A DNA stretch of 64,000 bases from Methanoregula sp. GTDB lineage: Archaea > Halobacteriota > Methanomicrobia > Methanomicrobiales > Methanospirillaceae. The notes beneath the pieces were generated by a model. It was not told where the DNA came from. It saw nothing but the letters and a program-made list of their open reading frames with translations, and searched no databases. A program made the translations under genes and the position numbers. How positions within the stretch are numbered: position 1 is the stretch's first letter; every line of letters starts with the position of its first letter. Where the stretch lies: assembly GCF_028712425.1 (NCBI RefSeq), contig NZ_JAQTQD010000005.1, forward strand, positions 69,779-133,778. Reading direction: 5' to 3'. Shown here one piece after another: positions 35,098 to 44,479 of the stretch.

Positions 35098-36921
35098 TCA
35101 GCGCCCTCCGGCCCCACCGCCGCCAAACCCTCCGCCGCCACCGAAGCCACCTCCGCCAAATCCCCCGTGGCCCGAGCTGTGCTGGCTGGGCGGCGAGAAC
35201 GTCGAGAGCGGGACAAAGGCATGGCTCATGCCCATGACCCCGAGCGGGACTCCTGTCTCCGGGATGCTGATATTGAGGGATTTCATCGCTACCTCAACCT
35301 TCTCACCAACACCGAGAGCTGTACCATATACGAGCCACTCGCCCCACATCGGGAGGTCGGCCGGGGCGTATTTCTGGATCATTGCCATGTTGGAGAGGAA
35401 GCGGCTAAAGGCATCCCATTCGAGCTTGTCTCTGTAATGGTCGTCCTTCCAGTGCCCGAAGAGGGTTGTCGGGGCAGCAAAGGCAATCGCTGCCTGGACC
35501 ACGACGATAATCCAAAGCCCGAGGGTGGGAAGGAGGATATACGACAGCATGGGCATGACAAGAAGGAAGATAATGGTTATCCCGAGCATAACGAACGCCC
35601 CGAGGAGGAGGGGGATAACATGGTCCCTGCCATCCACGATGTACTCGCCGGAGAGCGAGGTATCCACCCGGCTGGTCACATCGGAGAGAGAGCGCTGGTA
35701 CCGGAGGGCAGTCTCCTCAGCGCTGCGCTCTGTTTCCGCAAGCTTTGTCAGCCCTGCAATCCGCTGCGTCTCAACAATCCCGTCTTCGGCAAGGGTGTTG
35801 AGAAACGCAATGACGCGCTGCTCGTACATATCCGTGCCGGTCTCGGACAGGACACGGATCTGGATTCCTTTGCCTCCGTCGGTTTCCGTGATGGCAATAT
35901 TCTTCCTCCGGTGGAGATCGAGCAGGGTGGCGTAATACCCGTCCGCGTCAAAGTCTGTGGCATCATTTTTAAAGATAAGATTCACCTGCCAGGGTTTCAG
36001 GTTCGTCTTCGGCATTGTGCTCAGGTAGGCAGGCACCGTGAACTCCTTCTCCCTGCCGTACCTGCGGCATATCACGACCAGCAGGAGGGGGACGAGGATG
36101 ACGGCAACCATACCAAGGGTGTTTAGCAGCCAGGCCGCATAGTACTGGAGATTGTACCAGAATGCTCCTGACACTGAACTCTCTTTCACGTTGGGAGTTT
36201 CAGATCTGAATCCCGGTATCCCGCTGAACGCCTCTTTTGTGCCGAGCATTTCAACCGCCAGGATCTCGTCTGCTGCAAGGCTTCCGGTGATGATGTAGCT
36301 GTCGTCCACCTTCCGGACCTGAAGAGACGGGGGATAGGCATACACAGTGTCTATCCCTGTTGCAGGGACCGTGACTTTCACGCTGCGATAGGGAATGTGT
36401 GATGTTCCGGCCAGCTTCAGGTTGAGGTGTGTTGCAGATGCTTCATACTCAAGCGGGGGGCTGATAACGTACGAATACCGTGCAGGATACTCGCCGGCAG
36501 TGAAGTACGAAGGATTGTAGATCCCGACTTCGTTGTACTCTGCAAGGCCTCCCAGCCTGCTGCGGGATAATTCGCTGGCATAAGTTCCGTACAAGGTCAC
36601 CTTCCCGGCAGAGTCCCGGATATACCCGGTTGTCCCGGGAGCGGGTTCCATGGCCACGAAGCGGATAAACGGCTCCAGGCTGTCAGTCAGCGTGAGAGGT
36701 GCTTCCCAGATGCGGTAGAGCATCCGGTACTCGCCGCTGGTACCAACGTGATACGTGTACTGCTCCGAGAGCGCCCCGTCCCTGGAAAGGACTGCTTCGT
36801 AGGAGGTGACTGAGAGGTCACCTTCAAAGAGCGGGGGGAGGATGAATACGAGGATGAGGGCGATGATGCCAAGGGCAAGCCCTGCCCCCACAACAAGCCC
36901 CAGTTGTCGTGTCTCGCTCAC
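35098..36921 (-). CDS. DUF2207-type membrane protein with Gly-rich tail
   Basis: 607 residues, GTG start. There is an N-terminal membrane segment (about residues 8-30), a large extracellular beta-rich region, a second membrane segment near residue 255, two more near 435-475, and a C-terminal tail of Gly/Phe repeats (GGFGGGGFGGGGG). This layout is the DUF2207 family, predicted membrane proteins often paired with LemA, as here. The Gly-rich tail is typical of the family. Function unknown. Confidence 0.88.
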   Translation of the reverse strand: MSETRQLGLVVGAGLALGIIALILVFILPPLFEGDLSVTSYEAVLSRDGALSEQYTYHVGTSGEYRMLYRIWEAPLTLTDSLEPFIRFVAMEPAPGTTGYIRDSAGKVTLYGTYASELSRSRLGGLAEYNEVGIYNPSYFTAGEYPARYSYVISPPLEYEASATHLNLKLAGTSHIPYRSVKVTVPATGIDTVYAYPPSLQVRKVDDSYIITGSLAADEILAVEMLGTKEAFSGIPGFRSETPNVKESSVSGAFWYNLQYYAAWLLNTLGMVAVILVPLLLVVICRRYGREKEFTVPAYLSTMPKTNLKPWQVNLIFKNDATDFDADGYYATLLDLHRRKNIAITETDGGKGIQIRVLSETGTDMYEQRVIAFLNTLAEDGIVETQRIAGLTKLAETERSAEETALRYQRSLSDVTSRVDTSLSGEYIVDGRDHVIPLLLGAFVMLGITIIFLLVMPMLSYILLPTLGLWIIVVVQAAIAFAAPTTLFGHWKDDHYRDKLEWDAFSRFLSNMAMIQKYAPADLPMWGEWLVYGTALGVGEKVEVAMKSLNISIPETGVPLGVMGMSHAFVPLSTFSPPSQHSSGHGGFGGGGFGGGGGFGGGGAGGR

Positions 36922-36934
36922 AGGAATTACCCGG

Positions 36935-37504
36935 TCAGAACTCGATCTTCGGCGGGGTCTTTATGGCTTCCTCGAACTGGAGATATTCGAGTTTGACGAG
37001 GTGCATCATCTTTGCCACGAAGTTCGAGGGGATGGTGTCCATCATGGTGTTAAACTCCTGCGAGATGTTGTTGAAAGTATAGCGCTGGCGGGCGATCTCG
37101 TCCTCCAGTCCCTTGACCGAGTCCATGAGGCTCGTTACGGTGGTCGAGGTCTTGAGGTCTGGATAGTTTTCGGCAACCGCAAGGAGTCGCCCGAAGATGG
37201 AGCGGGACTCGGCCTCGACCTTGTTCAAATCGCCGGGACCGGCTGTTGCAACGCTCGCCCGCATGGCAGTGACTTTTTCAAGAGTCTCCTTCTCGAATTT
37301 GGCATAGCTCTTCACAGCCCCGAGCAGCTGATCGATCATATCGAGCCGCTTCTTCATGGCAACCCGGATCTGGCCGAGCGTTGCCTCGGAGGAGTTCCTG
37401 AGGCTGACGAACCGGTTGTAGATGCTCACAATCCAGAGGATGAGTCCGATGATGACCAGGATAATGATGCCCGGGATAATCCAACCAATAATTCCTTCCA
37501 GCAT
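36935..37504 (-). CDS. lemA: LemA-family protein
   Basis: 189 residues. One N-terminal membrane segment ([21 protein letters not shown]) is followed by a long helical bundle with the LemA signature [21 protein letters not shown] and a preceding [14 protein letters not shown]. It lies 13 bp upstream of the DUF2207 gene in the same direction, the usual pairing. The start at 37504 begins right before the membrane helix; the longer frame adds 25 unlikely residues. Function unknown, probably envelope-related. Confidence 0.92.
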   Translation of the reverse strand: MLEGIIGWIIPGIIILVIIGLILWIVSIYNRFVSLRNSSEATLGQIRVAMKKRLDMIDQLLGAVKSYAKFEKETLEKVTAMRASVATAGPGDLNKVEAESRSIFGRLLAVAENYPDLKTSTTVTSLMDSVKGLEDEIARQRYTFNNISQEFNTMMDTIPSNFVAKMMHLVKLEYLQFEEAIKTPPKIEF

Positions 37505-37732
37505 TGTTCTCGCTTGTACTGATGATCGTTTTGAGTGATAAGGTAATTGGCCACCGGCAGGAATCTCGACAGGTATCATGAACCTTCAATATTTTAGCAG
37601 GTATGCGCGAGCTTAAAAGGGAGGCGGATTTTCCATCAGACTGCACCTGAAAAATTTTCATCGCGATTATCATCGTGATCGAAAAAATGATCCGGATCAA
37701 TCACACTCTGGCGGATTGTATTCCGGGTTGTG

Positions 37733-37739
37733 AAAAAAA
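37733..37739 (-). terminator. T-run after the EF-Tu-like gene
   Basis: Seven T residues on the minus strand start 7 bases after the stop at 37747. Confidence 0.45.
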
Positions 37740-37746
37740 GGGGATA

Positions 37747-38718
37747 TCACTGGATAATCATCGAGCCGACGACCCGGAGCTTGCCACCTTCCAGGTAGTG
37801 GAGCACAACGCGGGCCCCGGGGACATAGACCAGATCCTTTTCCATCGTGAGAGTCAGGGTTGGCATCCGCCAATCCCCGTCAACAACAGCCTTTTCGAGA
37901 CGGGTGGGGAGGAACTGCATCCAGTGGCCGGCATAGAGAACCATACCCTCCTTGAGAGGTGCGGGCCAGTACTTCACCAGCTGGGCTTTCCCCGTTATCG
38001 TGCCGGCATGCTGTACGGCAGGATCTGTAGTCAGCACAAAGCCGCGGTCGAGGTCCTCGGACTCGATGTTCTTTAAGGCCAGGCCGACGCGGTCACCGGT
38101 CACTGCTGACTCTGCATCGTCGTCGTGCTTCTGGATCGAACGGATCTGGGCGGTCTTTCCGGTGGGAAGGACACGCAGCGCATCATGCTTTTTGATGCTG
38201 CCCTGGGCAACGGACCCGAGGACAACGACACCGACACCCTTGACGTTGAAGTGGGCATCCACCGGGACAACGCCTTTCCCTGCGCCATCGTGGGGCTTCT
38301 GGTGAGCGGTCTGTTTCACCGAGATCTCAAGCATCTTCTCCCGGATCCCGACCATGTCCTCTTCAAGGATTTCGTAGTGTTCAAGCACCGTTCCCTTGAT
38401 GAGCGGGGCGATCTGATCCGGAGAGATGTAGTTCTTGAGGATTAGCCAGCCGGCCGACTTACCGGCGCACTGGAGCATCAGCACGCATTCCCCGAACGCT
38501 GCATTGATCTCGTCAACCACGAGGATGATGCGGTCCGACAGGGAGACTGCATAGAAGAGAGAGGACAATTTTTCCGGATACCGGGTCGGTTCGATGAACG
38601 TGACCGTTGCATCGCCTTTTTTGAGATTATAGAAGGTGATGTCGCTTGCTGTCCCCTTCTTTCCCAGATCCCTGGCATAATCCGGGGGAGCGAGGATTGC
38701 GACGGTGAGGTTGGACAT
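37747..38718 (-). CDS. EF-Tu/SelB-like protein lacking a GTP-binding site
   Basis: 323 residues. The second half contains an EF-Tu domain 2 barrel (HFNVKGVGVVVLGSVAQGSI, then IRSIQKHDDDAESAVTGDRV and DLDRGFVLT) and a domain 3-like region. The N-terminal about 125 residues keep the size of a G-domain and a hydrophobic ILVVDEINAAFG strand, but the P-loop, DxxG and NKxD motifs are all absent. GTP hydrolysis is therefore not expected. Methanogens are known to carry such SelB/EF-Tu-like paralogues of unclear role. The ATG at 38718 is preferred to the TTG at 38724. Confidence 0.82.
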   Translation of the reverse strand: MSNLTVAILAPPDYARDLGKKGTASDITFYNLKKGDATVTFIEPTRYPEKLSSLFYAVSLSDRIILVVDEINAAFGECVLMLQCAGKSAGWLILKNYISPDQIAPLIKGTVLEHYEILEEDMVGIREKMLEISVKQTAHQKPHDGAGKGVVPVDAHFNVKGVGVVVLGSVAQGSIKKHDALRVLPTGKTAQIRSIQKHDDDAESAVTGDRVGLALKNIESEDLDRGFVLTTDPAVQHAGTITGKAQLVKYWPAPLKEGMVLYAGHWMQFLPTRLEKAVVDGDWRMPTLTLTMEKDLVYVPGARVVLHYLEGGKLRVVGSMIIQ

Positions 38719-38818
38719 GATCAATTGTTGGGCGTAGTGGTATTTGGGGTTTTAGCGTGCAAGCGCTAATGGACGCCAGCAGAGAAAACAAAAAGGGGCG
38801 AGGAATTTCTTAAGTCCT

Positions 38819-40180
38819 TCAGGGGGTCACAGAAGTTCCTGCCTTCTGGAAAAATGCACGTATCCTGTCAATGTGGGCCCTGGTGGGTCGGACCGCAAGG
38901 TACATAAGAACGATGAAAAGGACGCTTTCAACAGCAAAGAACAGCCAGGCAAAATACCACCCGGGAGTGTCCACAGGACTGACATAACTGGTATTCACAT
39001 AGAGTGTGCCAAACGCCAGCGGAAACTCAATATACGCAACAACCTGGGTGATGTAGAACATAGCAATGCCAGCCAGGCTGTCGGCCACTAACAGGCAAAC
39101 CAGTGGCAGGAACCAGAGGATGTATTGCGGGCTGTGATACTTCATGCAGAAGACGATAACAAACAACGCAAGGGCCACCAGCTTGATGAGCATTTTCTCC
39201 TTCTGGATCCGGACTATCCATCCATAGAAGAGCAATATCAGGAGCGCCACAACCATGAAACCATACATTCCTGCTGATATTACGTTTGCTGATACGCTGA
39301 CATGCAGGATGTTATTGAAGAGAGCATAGATGGTGTTCGTTGCTGTATTCACGTACACATCCGAACGAACAAGGCTCCCGCCAATATAGGATGTAATGAT
39401 GGATGGCCTGAATACCAGGATTGGGACACCCAGGATGACAAGGATCGGGATAAGGATCTTCAGGATAGAATATACCTCCTCCTTTAGAGAAGTTACAGCC
39501 GAATTATACAGGACTATGAACGGGAGGGCGACTGCCGGATAAATCTTTGCGAGGAGCCCGGCCGTTGCTGATAGATATCCTCCTTTTGGTTTCCTGTAGA
39601 CCGCAAAAAGAATCGCGATCATCAGGAGGGCCGTCGGGAACGCATCGTATTTGGTCAGGACGAAATATGCCCCGGCAAACGCTGTTGCATACAGGATTCC
39701 GGCCAGGAAGGCAGTCCTTTCAGGATAGAGTTTCAGTCCGATGAGGTATACACAGCAAACGATCACCGCATCGAATAAGATCATCAGGGCCTGGAACGAG
39801 AGAATGAACATCCCAGCGCTATTGAAGAGCAGGGCGGGGAGGAAAGCAAGGGCGATCGGCAGGAATGCCAGAGGGGGATAGTCGAATCCGAAATCAGCGT
39901 AGGGGATCTTTCCATCCATCACATTGATGAAATTCTGGAGATAGTACTGGTGGTCGAAGGTATCAACGAACGAGTTGAAGATGAATACCGTTGCGAAGAG
40001 GACACAGATCTTAACAATCACAGAGAGTCCGACCAAAGCGAGGAGGTGGTTCCTCACTGTAACAGAATCGACAGATTTGAACGTGATTCCGCAAAAACCG
40101 AACGGTTCTCCTGCACCCTTACCTCTCCGTGCGCGGCCGCTTTCACTGCTTGTATTTTTCCCACCGGCGTGTTTTACCAT
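38819..40180 (-). CDS. Multi-pass membrane glycosyltransferase (GT-C type)
   Basis: About 453 residues with roughly ten to twelve hydrophobic helices. The first extracellular loop contains FDHQYYLQNF and ADFGFDYPPLAFLPIA, the Asp-containing loop and Tyr-Pro-Pro motif typical of polyprenyl-phosphate-sugar-dependent GT-C enzymes (mannosyltransferase-like). Acceptor and sugar are unknown. The ATG at 40180 is chosen; an in-frame start at 40213 adds 11 residues. It is the last of three minus-strand glycosyltransferases. Confidence 0.8.
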   Translation of the reverse strand: MVKHAGGKNTSSESGRARRGKGAGEPFGFCGITFKSVDSVTVRNHLLALVGLSVIVKICVLFATVFIFNSFVDTFDHQYYLQNFINVMDGKIPYADFGFDYPPLAFLPIALAFLPALLFNSAGMFILSFQALMILFDAVIVCCVYLIGLKLYPERTAFLAGILYATAFAGAYFVLTKYDAFPTALLMIAILFAVYRKPKGGYLSATAGLLAKIYPAVALPFIVLYNSAVTSLKEEVYSILKILIPILVILGVPILVFRPSIITSYIGGSLVRSDVYVNTATNTIYALFNNILHVSVSANVISAGMYGFMVVALLILLFYGWIVRIQKEKMLIKLVALALFVIVFCMKYHSPQYILWFLPLVCLLVADSLAGIAMFYITQVVAYIEFPLAFGTLYVNTSYVSPVDTPGWYFAWLFFAVESVLFIVLMYLAVRPTRAHIDRIRAFFQKAGTSVTP

Positions 40181-40277
40181 AGCGATAATCCCTGCCTCTC
40201 CCAGTCCTGACAATAAACATCTGTTTTATTCTGGAGGTGCATTGTCCCGCTGATGCTATAACTATTATGAAAACTGG

Positions 40278-41393
40278 TTATTCGTGTTTCCTGACCCAGG
40301 TGAACCGCCGGTTTACTAAGAAATTCCAGACGAATCCAAGCAGGATACCAATGATGTTTGCAGCCTGATAATCCATGACAAGGAATGTCACAAATGCATT
40401 CAGGACGGCGAAGTTGATAACCGCCCCCCCTGCCGAAACCACCTCAAAAGCAAGGAGTCGCTGCCAGCGGCTGGAGATTTTCTGGGGCTTGCCCATCTCC
40501 TTAAAGGTCCAGATATCGTTCCAGAGAAAATTATTGAGGATCGCCATCTGAATGGCGATGATACTGGCGATTGGGATTGGGAGGCCCGCATATTCTTTGA
40601 GAGCGATAAGGAGCCCCTGGTTTACGATTATGCCCGATATCCCCACAATCCCGAACTTGAAGACCTTCTTCCACTCCCGCCATGCGGCGCTCTCGTGATG
40701 GAAGAATGAATACAGGGTAATATCGATGACCTGCTGCGCATACTCGATGATCGTTTTAATCTTCAGCTTACTGGATCCGACCTCCCGGTCGCTGAATTCA
40801 AACGGGATCTCCTTATCGTTCTCCCAAGATCCCTTACCCAACACTTCCAAGAGAATCTTGTATCCCCGAGGTTTCAGTTTTGCGTGGGTAACAACTGACT
40901 TCCTGAGGGCAAAGAATCCACTGACCGGATCAGTCACTTCCGGGAAGAGGAGCCGCCCAAGGAACGTCGCCCCAAGGGAAATGACCCGGCGCTTGATCGG
41001 CCATTTCCGGATCCCGCCCCCTTCCATATACCGGCTCCCGATCACGATATCGGCACCTGCACGAATTTCAGCATACATCTTCGGTATAAGGGCCGGGGGA
41101 TGCGAGAGATCTGCATCGATAACGACAAAGACATCCGCACTTGCATGCGAGAATCCGTCTGCAACCGACTGCGAAAGCCCGTGATCTGAAGTCCTTACAA
41201 GGAGGTTCAGGTTCGGCAGGGTCTTTTTAAGTTCGCTGACAATGGCAATGGTATTGTCCGGTGAGTTATCATCGACAACCAGGATTTCCCCATTGAGACC
41301 ACTGTTCCGGAATACCGTCTCCACTTCGGTGATGATGGTCCGAATATTCGCCTCTTCTTTGAACGTGGGGATGATCACCGTCAGGTCATACAT
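40278..41393 (-). CDS. Dolichol-phosphate mannosyltransferase-like GT2 with GtrA domain
   Basis: 371 residues. The N-terminal about 235 form a GT-A fold (VIIPTFKEEANI, DDNSPDNT, and the metal-binding VVIDADLSHPP). They resemble polyprenol-phosphate mannose/glucose synthases. The C-terminal about 120 residues make four membrane helices of the GtrA type (FGIVGISGIIVNQGLL near the start). It probably loads a sugar onto a lipid carrier for the neighbouring GT-C enzymes. It begins 30 bp after the end of the upstream 41424 gene on the same strand, so they are likely co-transcribed. Confidence 0.9.
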   Translation of the reverse strand: MYDLTVIIPTFKEEANIRTIITEVETVFRNSGLNGEILVVDDNSPDNTIAIVSELKKTLPNLNLLVRTSDHGLSQSVADGFSHASADVFVVIDADLSHPPALIPKMYAEIRAGADIVIGSRYMEGGGIRKWPIKRRVISLGATFLGRLLFPEVTDPVSGFFALRKSVVTHAKLKPRGYKILLEVLGKGSWENDKEIPFEFSDREVGSSKLKIKTIIEYAQQVIDITLYSFFHHESAAWREWKKVFKFGIVGISGIIVNQGLLIALKEYAGLPIPIASIIAIQMAILNNFLWNDIWTFKEMGKPQKISSRWQRLLAFEVVSAGGAVINFAVLNAFVTFLVMDYQAANIIGILLGFVWNFLVNRRFTWVRKHE

Positions 41394-41423
41394 GATAGTG
41401 CAATGGTTTCTTTGTTACTGTGT

Positions 41424-42962
41424 TCAGGTATGGGTGAACAGGTAAATTCCGGGTGTTGGTTCAACCCCTTTCGTGTGTTCCTGGAGCCAGGCTACAGAAC
41501 CACCAGAGGGATCGGCTGAGCTGATGTCACCGGTAACGATATAGAATATCTTCTGACTGGTATTCAGTGCCCCAAACGATGCCAGTTCTTCCGCGCTCTG
41601 GGCTCCGTACCTGAACGTTCCTTCGGTTGCATTGGTGTAATAGTATTCGAAGGGTTGTGAGATATACCCGGGAACAAAGACGAGAATATCCCCCGGCTGG
41701 GCTGCCTGGCGTATCTGGCCGGCAAATCCTCTCCAGTCCTCTTTGGAATATGACGTATAATAGCCAACAAAGAATGGGGTTGTCACGCTGAGGACGACAA
41801 GCAGTGCCATGACCGCGTACACGATCTTCCGGCTGGAGATCAGGGAATAGACGGGCTTATATGATAGTGCAATGCCGATAAAATACACCGGGGCAAGGAT
41901 GATGAGGTACCGTGGCTGCATCGGGATCCTGTACGAGAGGAACCAGCTGATAACAAACGGGAGGATTGTCAGAGCCAGAAGGAAAAGCCCTTTGTTCCGG
42001 CCAATAAGGAGGGTCTGGATGATCCCAATCACGAAGAGGATAAGGAACAGGAACATTACGAGCTCCGAGAACCCCGAAAGCTGGCGAAACGTCTCCAGGA
42101 TAATGCCAGCACCCTGTATCCCGAATGTTGGCCCGCCCTCCGTGCGTTTGGCGAAGAGCTGGACAGTAAGGATAAGGAGTGGCAGGCTGATGATGACAAA
42201 CGTAGCCGCCCCGATGAGAGCCGGCTTCAGCGATTGGAGATTCTTTTTCCATTCAGTTGCTTTCACGAAAATGGCGTACAGGATAAGTGTCCCGGTGATG
42301 ACGAGGGTATAGAAATGTGTCCAGTACGCAAGGGCGGATAGTGCGCCAAAGAGTGCCCAGTGCGTGACATTGTTGGTCTTCAGTGCCTTTAAGAAAGAGA
42401 CCATGGCAAATGTGACAAAGAAAAGCCCCATGGAATAGGCCCGGGCTTCCTGGGAGTAAAAGATCAGGAACGGAGAGAAGGTGCAGGCAGCAGCCGCGAC
42501 AATGCCGACATTCCGGTCAACGAACTCTTTTCCTGCCCAGTACATGAGAGGGATGGTCAGGACACCGCACACCGCGGGCACGAACCGGAGGACCGTCTCG
42601 TTGTTCCCGAATACGAGCATGAGGTGCTCAATCCAGTAAAAGAGAGGGGGATTGAACTCCCCACCGGTTGTTGCCGCCCAGATGCCGGGAAGGGACATCG
42701 ATGCGAACGTATAGGTCGAGGCCTCGTCAAGCCAGAGAGAGTTGAATCCGAGGTTGACGAACCGCAGGATGGCACCGATGAGGGTGAGGGCGAGAAGGAG
42801 CTGGGTGTAACGGCTGTGCAGCAGGAGAGAACGAAGGTTTTCCAGGGTCAGGTCCCGAAACGAACTGACAGGGGACGCATACCCGTTATCCAGATCGCAA
42901 ATCCCTGCTCCGGCAACGTCCTTCCGGCCGCTTCTCCCTTTTTCCTCCCGCTTCTTCGCCAT
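41424..42962 (-). CDS. GT39-type membrane glycosyltransferase
   Basis: 512 residues with about eleven membrane helices. The first loop holds GFNSLWLDEASTYTFASM, whose Asp-Glu is the catalytic pair position of ArnT/protein-mannosyltransferase-like enzymes, and a second loop has GGEFNPPLFYWIEHLM. It uses a lipid-linked sugar to modify a protein or lipid outside the membrane. It is first of the minus-strand glycosyltransferase set 42962 to 38819. Confidence 0.85.
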   Translation of the reverse strand: MAKKREEKGRSGRKDVAGAGICDLDNGYASPVSSFRDLTLENLRSLLLHSRYTQLLLALTLIGAILRFVNLGFNSLWLDEASTYTFASMSLPGIWAATTGGEFNPPLFYWIEHLMLVFGNNETVLRFVPAVCGVLTIPLMYWAGKEFVDRNVGIVAAAACTFSPFLIFYSQEARAYSMGLFFVTFAMVSFLKALKTNNVTHWALFGALSALAYWTHFYTLVITGTLILYAIFVKATEWKKNLQSLKPALIGAATFVIISLPLLILTVQLFAKRTEGGPTFGIQGAGIILETFRQLSGFSELVMFLFLILFVIGIIQTLLIGRNKGLFLLALTILPFVISWFLSYRIPMQPRYLIILAPVYFIGIALSYKPVYSLISSRKIVYAVMALLVVLSVTTPFFVGYYTSYSKEDWRGFAGQIRQAAQPGDILVFVPGYISQPFEYYYTNATEGTFRYGAQSAEELASFGALNTSQKIFYIVTGDISSADPSGGSVAWLQEHTKGVEPTPGIYLFTHT

Positions 42963-43081
42963 GGCAACTCAGTACTATTGCGTGAATATTCCCTTATAGT
43001 TTCTTGCACGGGTTTCCGTGGATGAATTGCGGATGCGGGTGGGCACAGGAACACATCCGCTTGAAAAGATTCAGGATTGTG

Positions 43082-43939
43082 CTACCGGTCTTCCTTCAAC
43101 AGTGCCGGTGCGGACAGTGCATCAAGAAGTTGCTCCGGTGTTGAGACAAGTCCTGCCGACTGTTCCAGCATGAGGTTGACCTGTTCATCAATGCCTACCT
43201 GCCGGAAGTCTGTCCTGAGCGCAATGATCTTATTTCCCTTAGCGTAAGCATACCCCATCTCCCACGAAGTCCCGGAATCTGCATCTGCCCCGTCAATTAC
43301 AGCCACAACGATGTCAGATTTTTCAAGAGCTGCCAGGTTCAGCCGGAAGAGCCGGTCATGTTCATTTTTCCCACGGGCTGCAGTGTCGTCACCGGCATCC
43401 TGCGGGAGATGGACGGAGAAGAAGTTCTCCTGCAGGAGTCTCGCGATCCCAGCATTATACGAGCGTTCCGCTGCCGAGAAGAGAGGGGCAGCAAGGTAGA
43501 CCCGGTACCGCGAGAATGTGATGGTGTCTATGGCAGGGATCCCCGGGAACCGTGAAAGGAACACCCCGCGGCCTGGCCGTTTCGGGGGTTCATCGCCCCT
43601 GCTGCCGTAATACGTGGCGGTCACCCCGCAGGTTGGCGAGGAGTTGACACCGATGATGCAGAGTGGGGGGCCGTTTTCCCTGATGATCTCCTTCACCTCA
43701 GTTTCAAGCTGATCGAGCAGCTCGGAAAAGGCCGGGTTGTCCAGTCGTTCCAGGAAGGTGCCAGGTTGCCGGGCAGGCCCGAGGTACAGCGTCTCCGGGC
43801 AGGGCAGCGGGACCATCTGTATCCCGAATTTGTCGCATCGTTCTTTCGTGCGCTGGAACGCCTCGATATCCGATGGCTTCGTGATCCCATCGGCACGGAG
43901 GTCCGGGTTGAGGATACAGGGGCTGCAGAGCACGTACAT
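43082..43939 (-). CDS. DUF523/TudS-like domain fused to nucleoside 2-deoxyribosyltransferase domain
   Basis: 285 residues in two parts. Residues 1-135 carry the three-Cys pattern of the DUF523/TudS desulfidase family: SPC (Cys8) followed by an NPDLRADG turn, PCPE (Cys47) and SSPTCGV (Cys104), which in TudS hold a [4Fe-4S] cluster that abstracts sulfur from thiouracil. Residues 145-285 are a nucleoside 2-deoxyribosyltransferase-like domain: VYLAAPLFSAAE, DIVVAVIDG and GTSWEMGYAYA with the nucleophile Glu227. The fusion suggests desulfuration and base/sugar cleavage of thiolated nucleotides. It is divergent from tsr3 with only 31 bp between starts. Domain assignment is from motifs; function is inferred. 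Confidence 0.8.
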   Translation of the reverse strand: MYVLCSPCILNPDLRADGITKPSDIEAFQRTKERCDKFGIQMVPLPCPETLYLGPARQPGTFLERLDNPAFSELLDQLETEVKEIIRENGPPLCIIGVNSSPTCGVTATYYGSRGDEPPKRPGRGVFLSRFPGIPAIDTITFSRYRVYLAAPLFSAAERSYNAGIARLLQENFFSVHLPQDAGDDTAARGKNEHDRLFRLNLAALEKSDIVVAVIDGADADSGTSWEMGYAYAKGNKIIALRTDFRQVGIDEQVNLMLEQSAGLVSTPEQLLDALSAPALLKEDR

Positions 43940-43970
43940 TATTTAGAGTGTTGACACGCACAGATGATCA

Positions 43971-44462
43971 ATGATACCCCTGTATGCCTTCCGGGACAAC
44001 AGCTGCGATCCCCGGAAATGCACGGTCAAGAAACTGGAGCGGGCCGGGTTTCTTAAAATTTTTCAGAAACTTGGGCAGATTCCCCGCAACACACTAATCC
44101 TCGATCCCACGGCAGAACAGGCGCTCTCTCCTGCAGACCGGTTCGTAAAATCTCTTACAGTGCTTGACTGCTCCTGGGAGGTACTCGATACCGGTGCCAT
44201 CAGCTCGTGGAGGATACGGCGGGCCCTCCCCTTCCTCATGGCAGCAAACCCGGTCAACTTCGGCAAACCCTGCAAGCTCTCATCAGTAGAGGCGGTTGCA
44301 GCGGCACTCTATATCATGGGGGAGAAAGACCGGGCAAAGGAGCTGCTCTCGAAAGTGAACTGGGGCATCCGGTTCCTTGAGGTGAACAAGGAGCCGCTGG
44401 AACTCTATGCCTCGGCAAAGGACAGTACGGAAGTAGTGAAGTACCAGGCGCTGTTCATCTGA
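43971..44462 (+). CDS. tsr3: Tsr3, rRNA aminocarboxypropyltransferase
   Basis: 163 residues. Tsr3 transfers the 3-amino-3-carboxypropyl group of S-adenosylmethionine to a hypermodified pseudouridine in small-subunit rRNA. Family features are DNSCDPRKCTVKKLERAG, ILDPTAEQALSPAD, LDCSWEVLD and the C-terminal ANPVNFGKPCKLSSVEAVAAALYI. It lacks the C-terminal extension of eukaryotic Tsr3, as is normal in archaea. The ATG at 43971 lies 31 bp from the divergent fusion gene. Confidence 0.93.
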   Translation: MIPLYAFRDNSCDPRKCTVKKLERAGFLKIFQKLGQIPRNTLILDPTAEQALSPADRFVKSLTVLDCSWEVLDTGAISSWRIRRALPFLMAANPVNFGKPCKLSSVEAVAAALYIMGEKDRAKELLSKVNWGIRFLEVNKEPLELYASAKDSTEVVKYQALFI

Positions 44463-44479
44463 AAGGACAGTCTGTTTTC

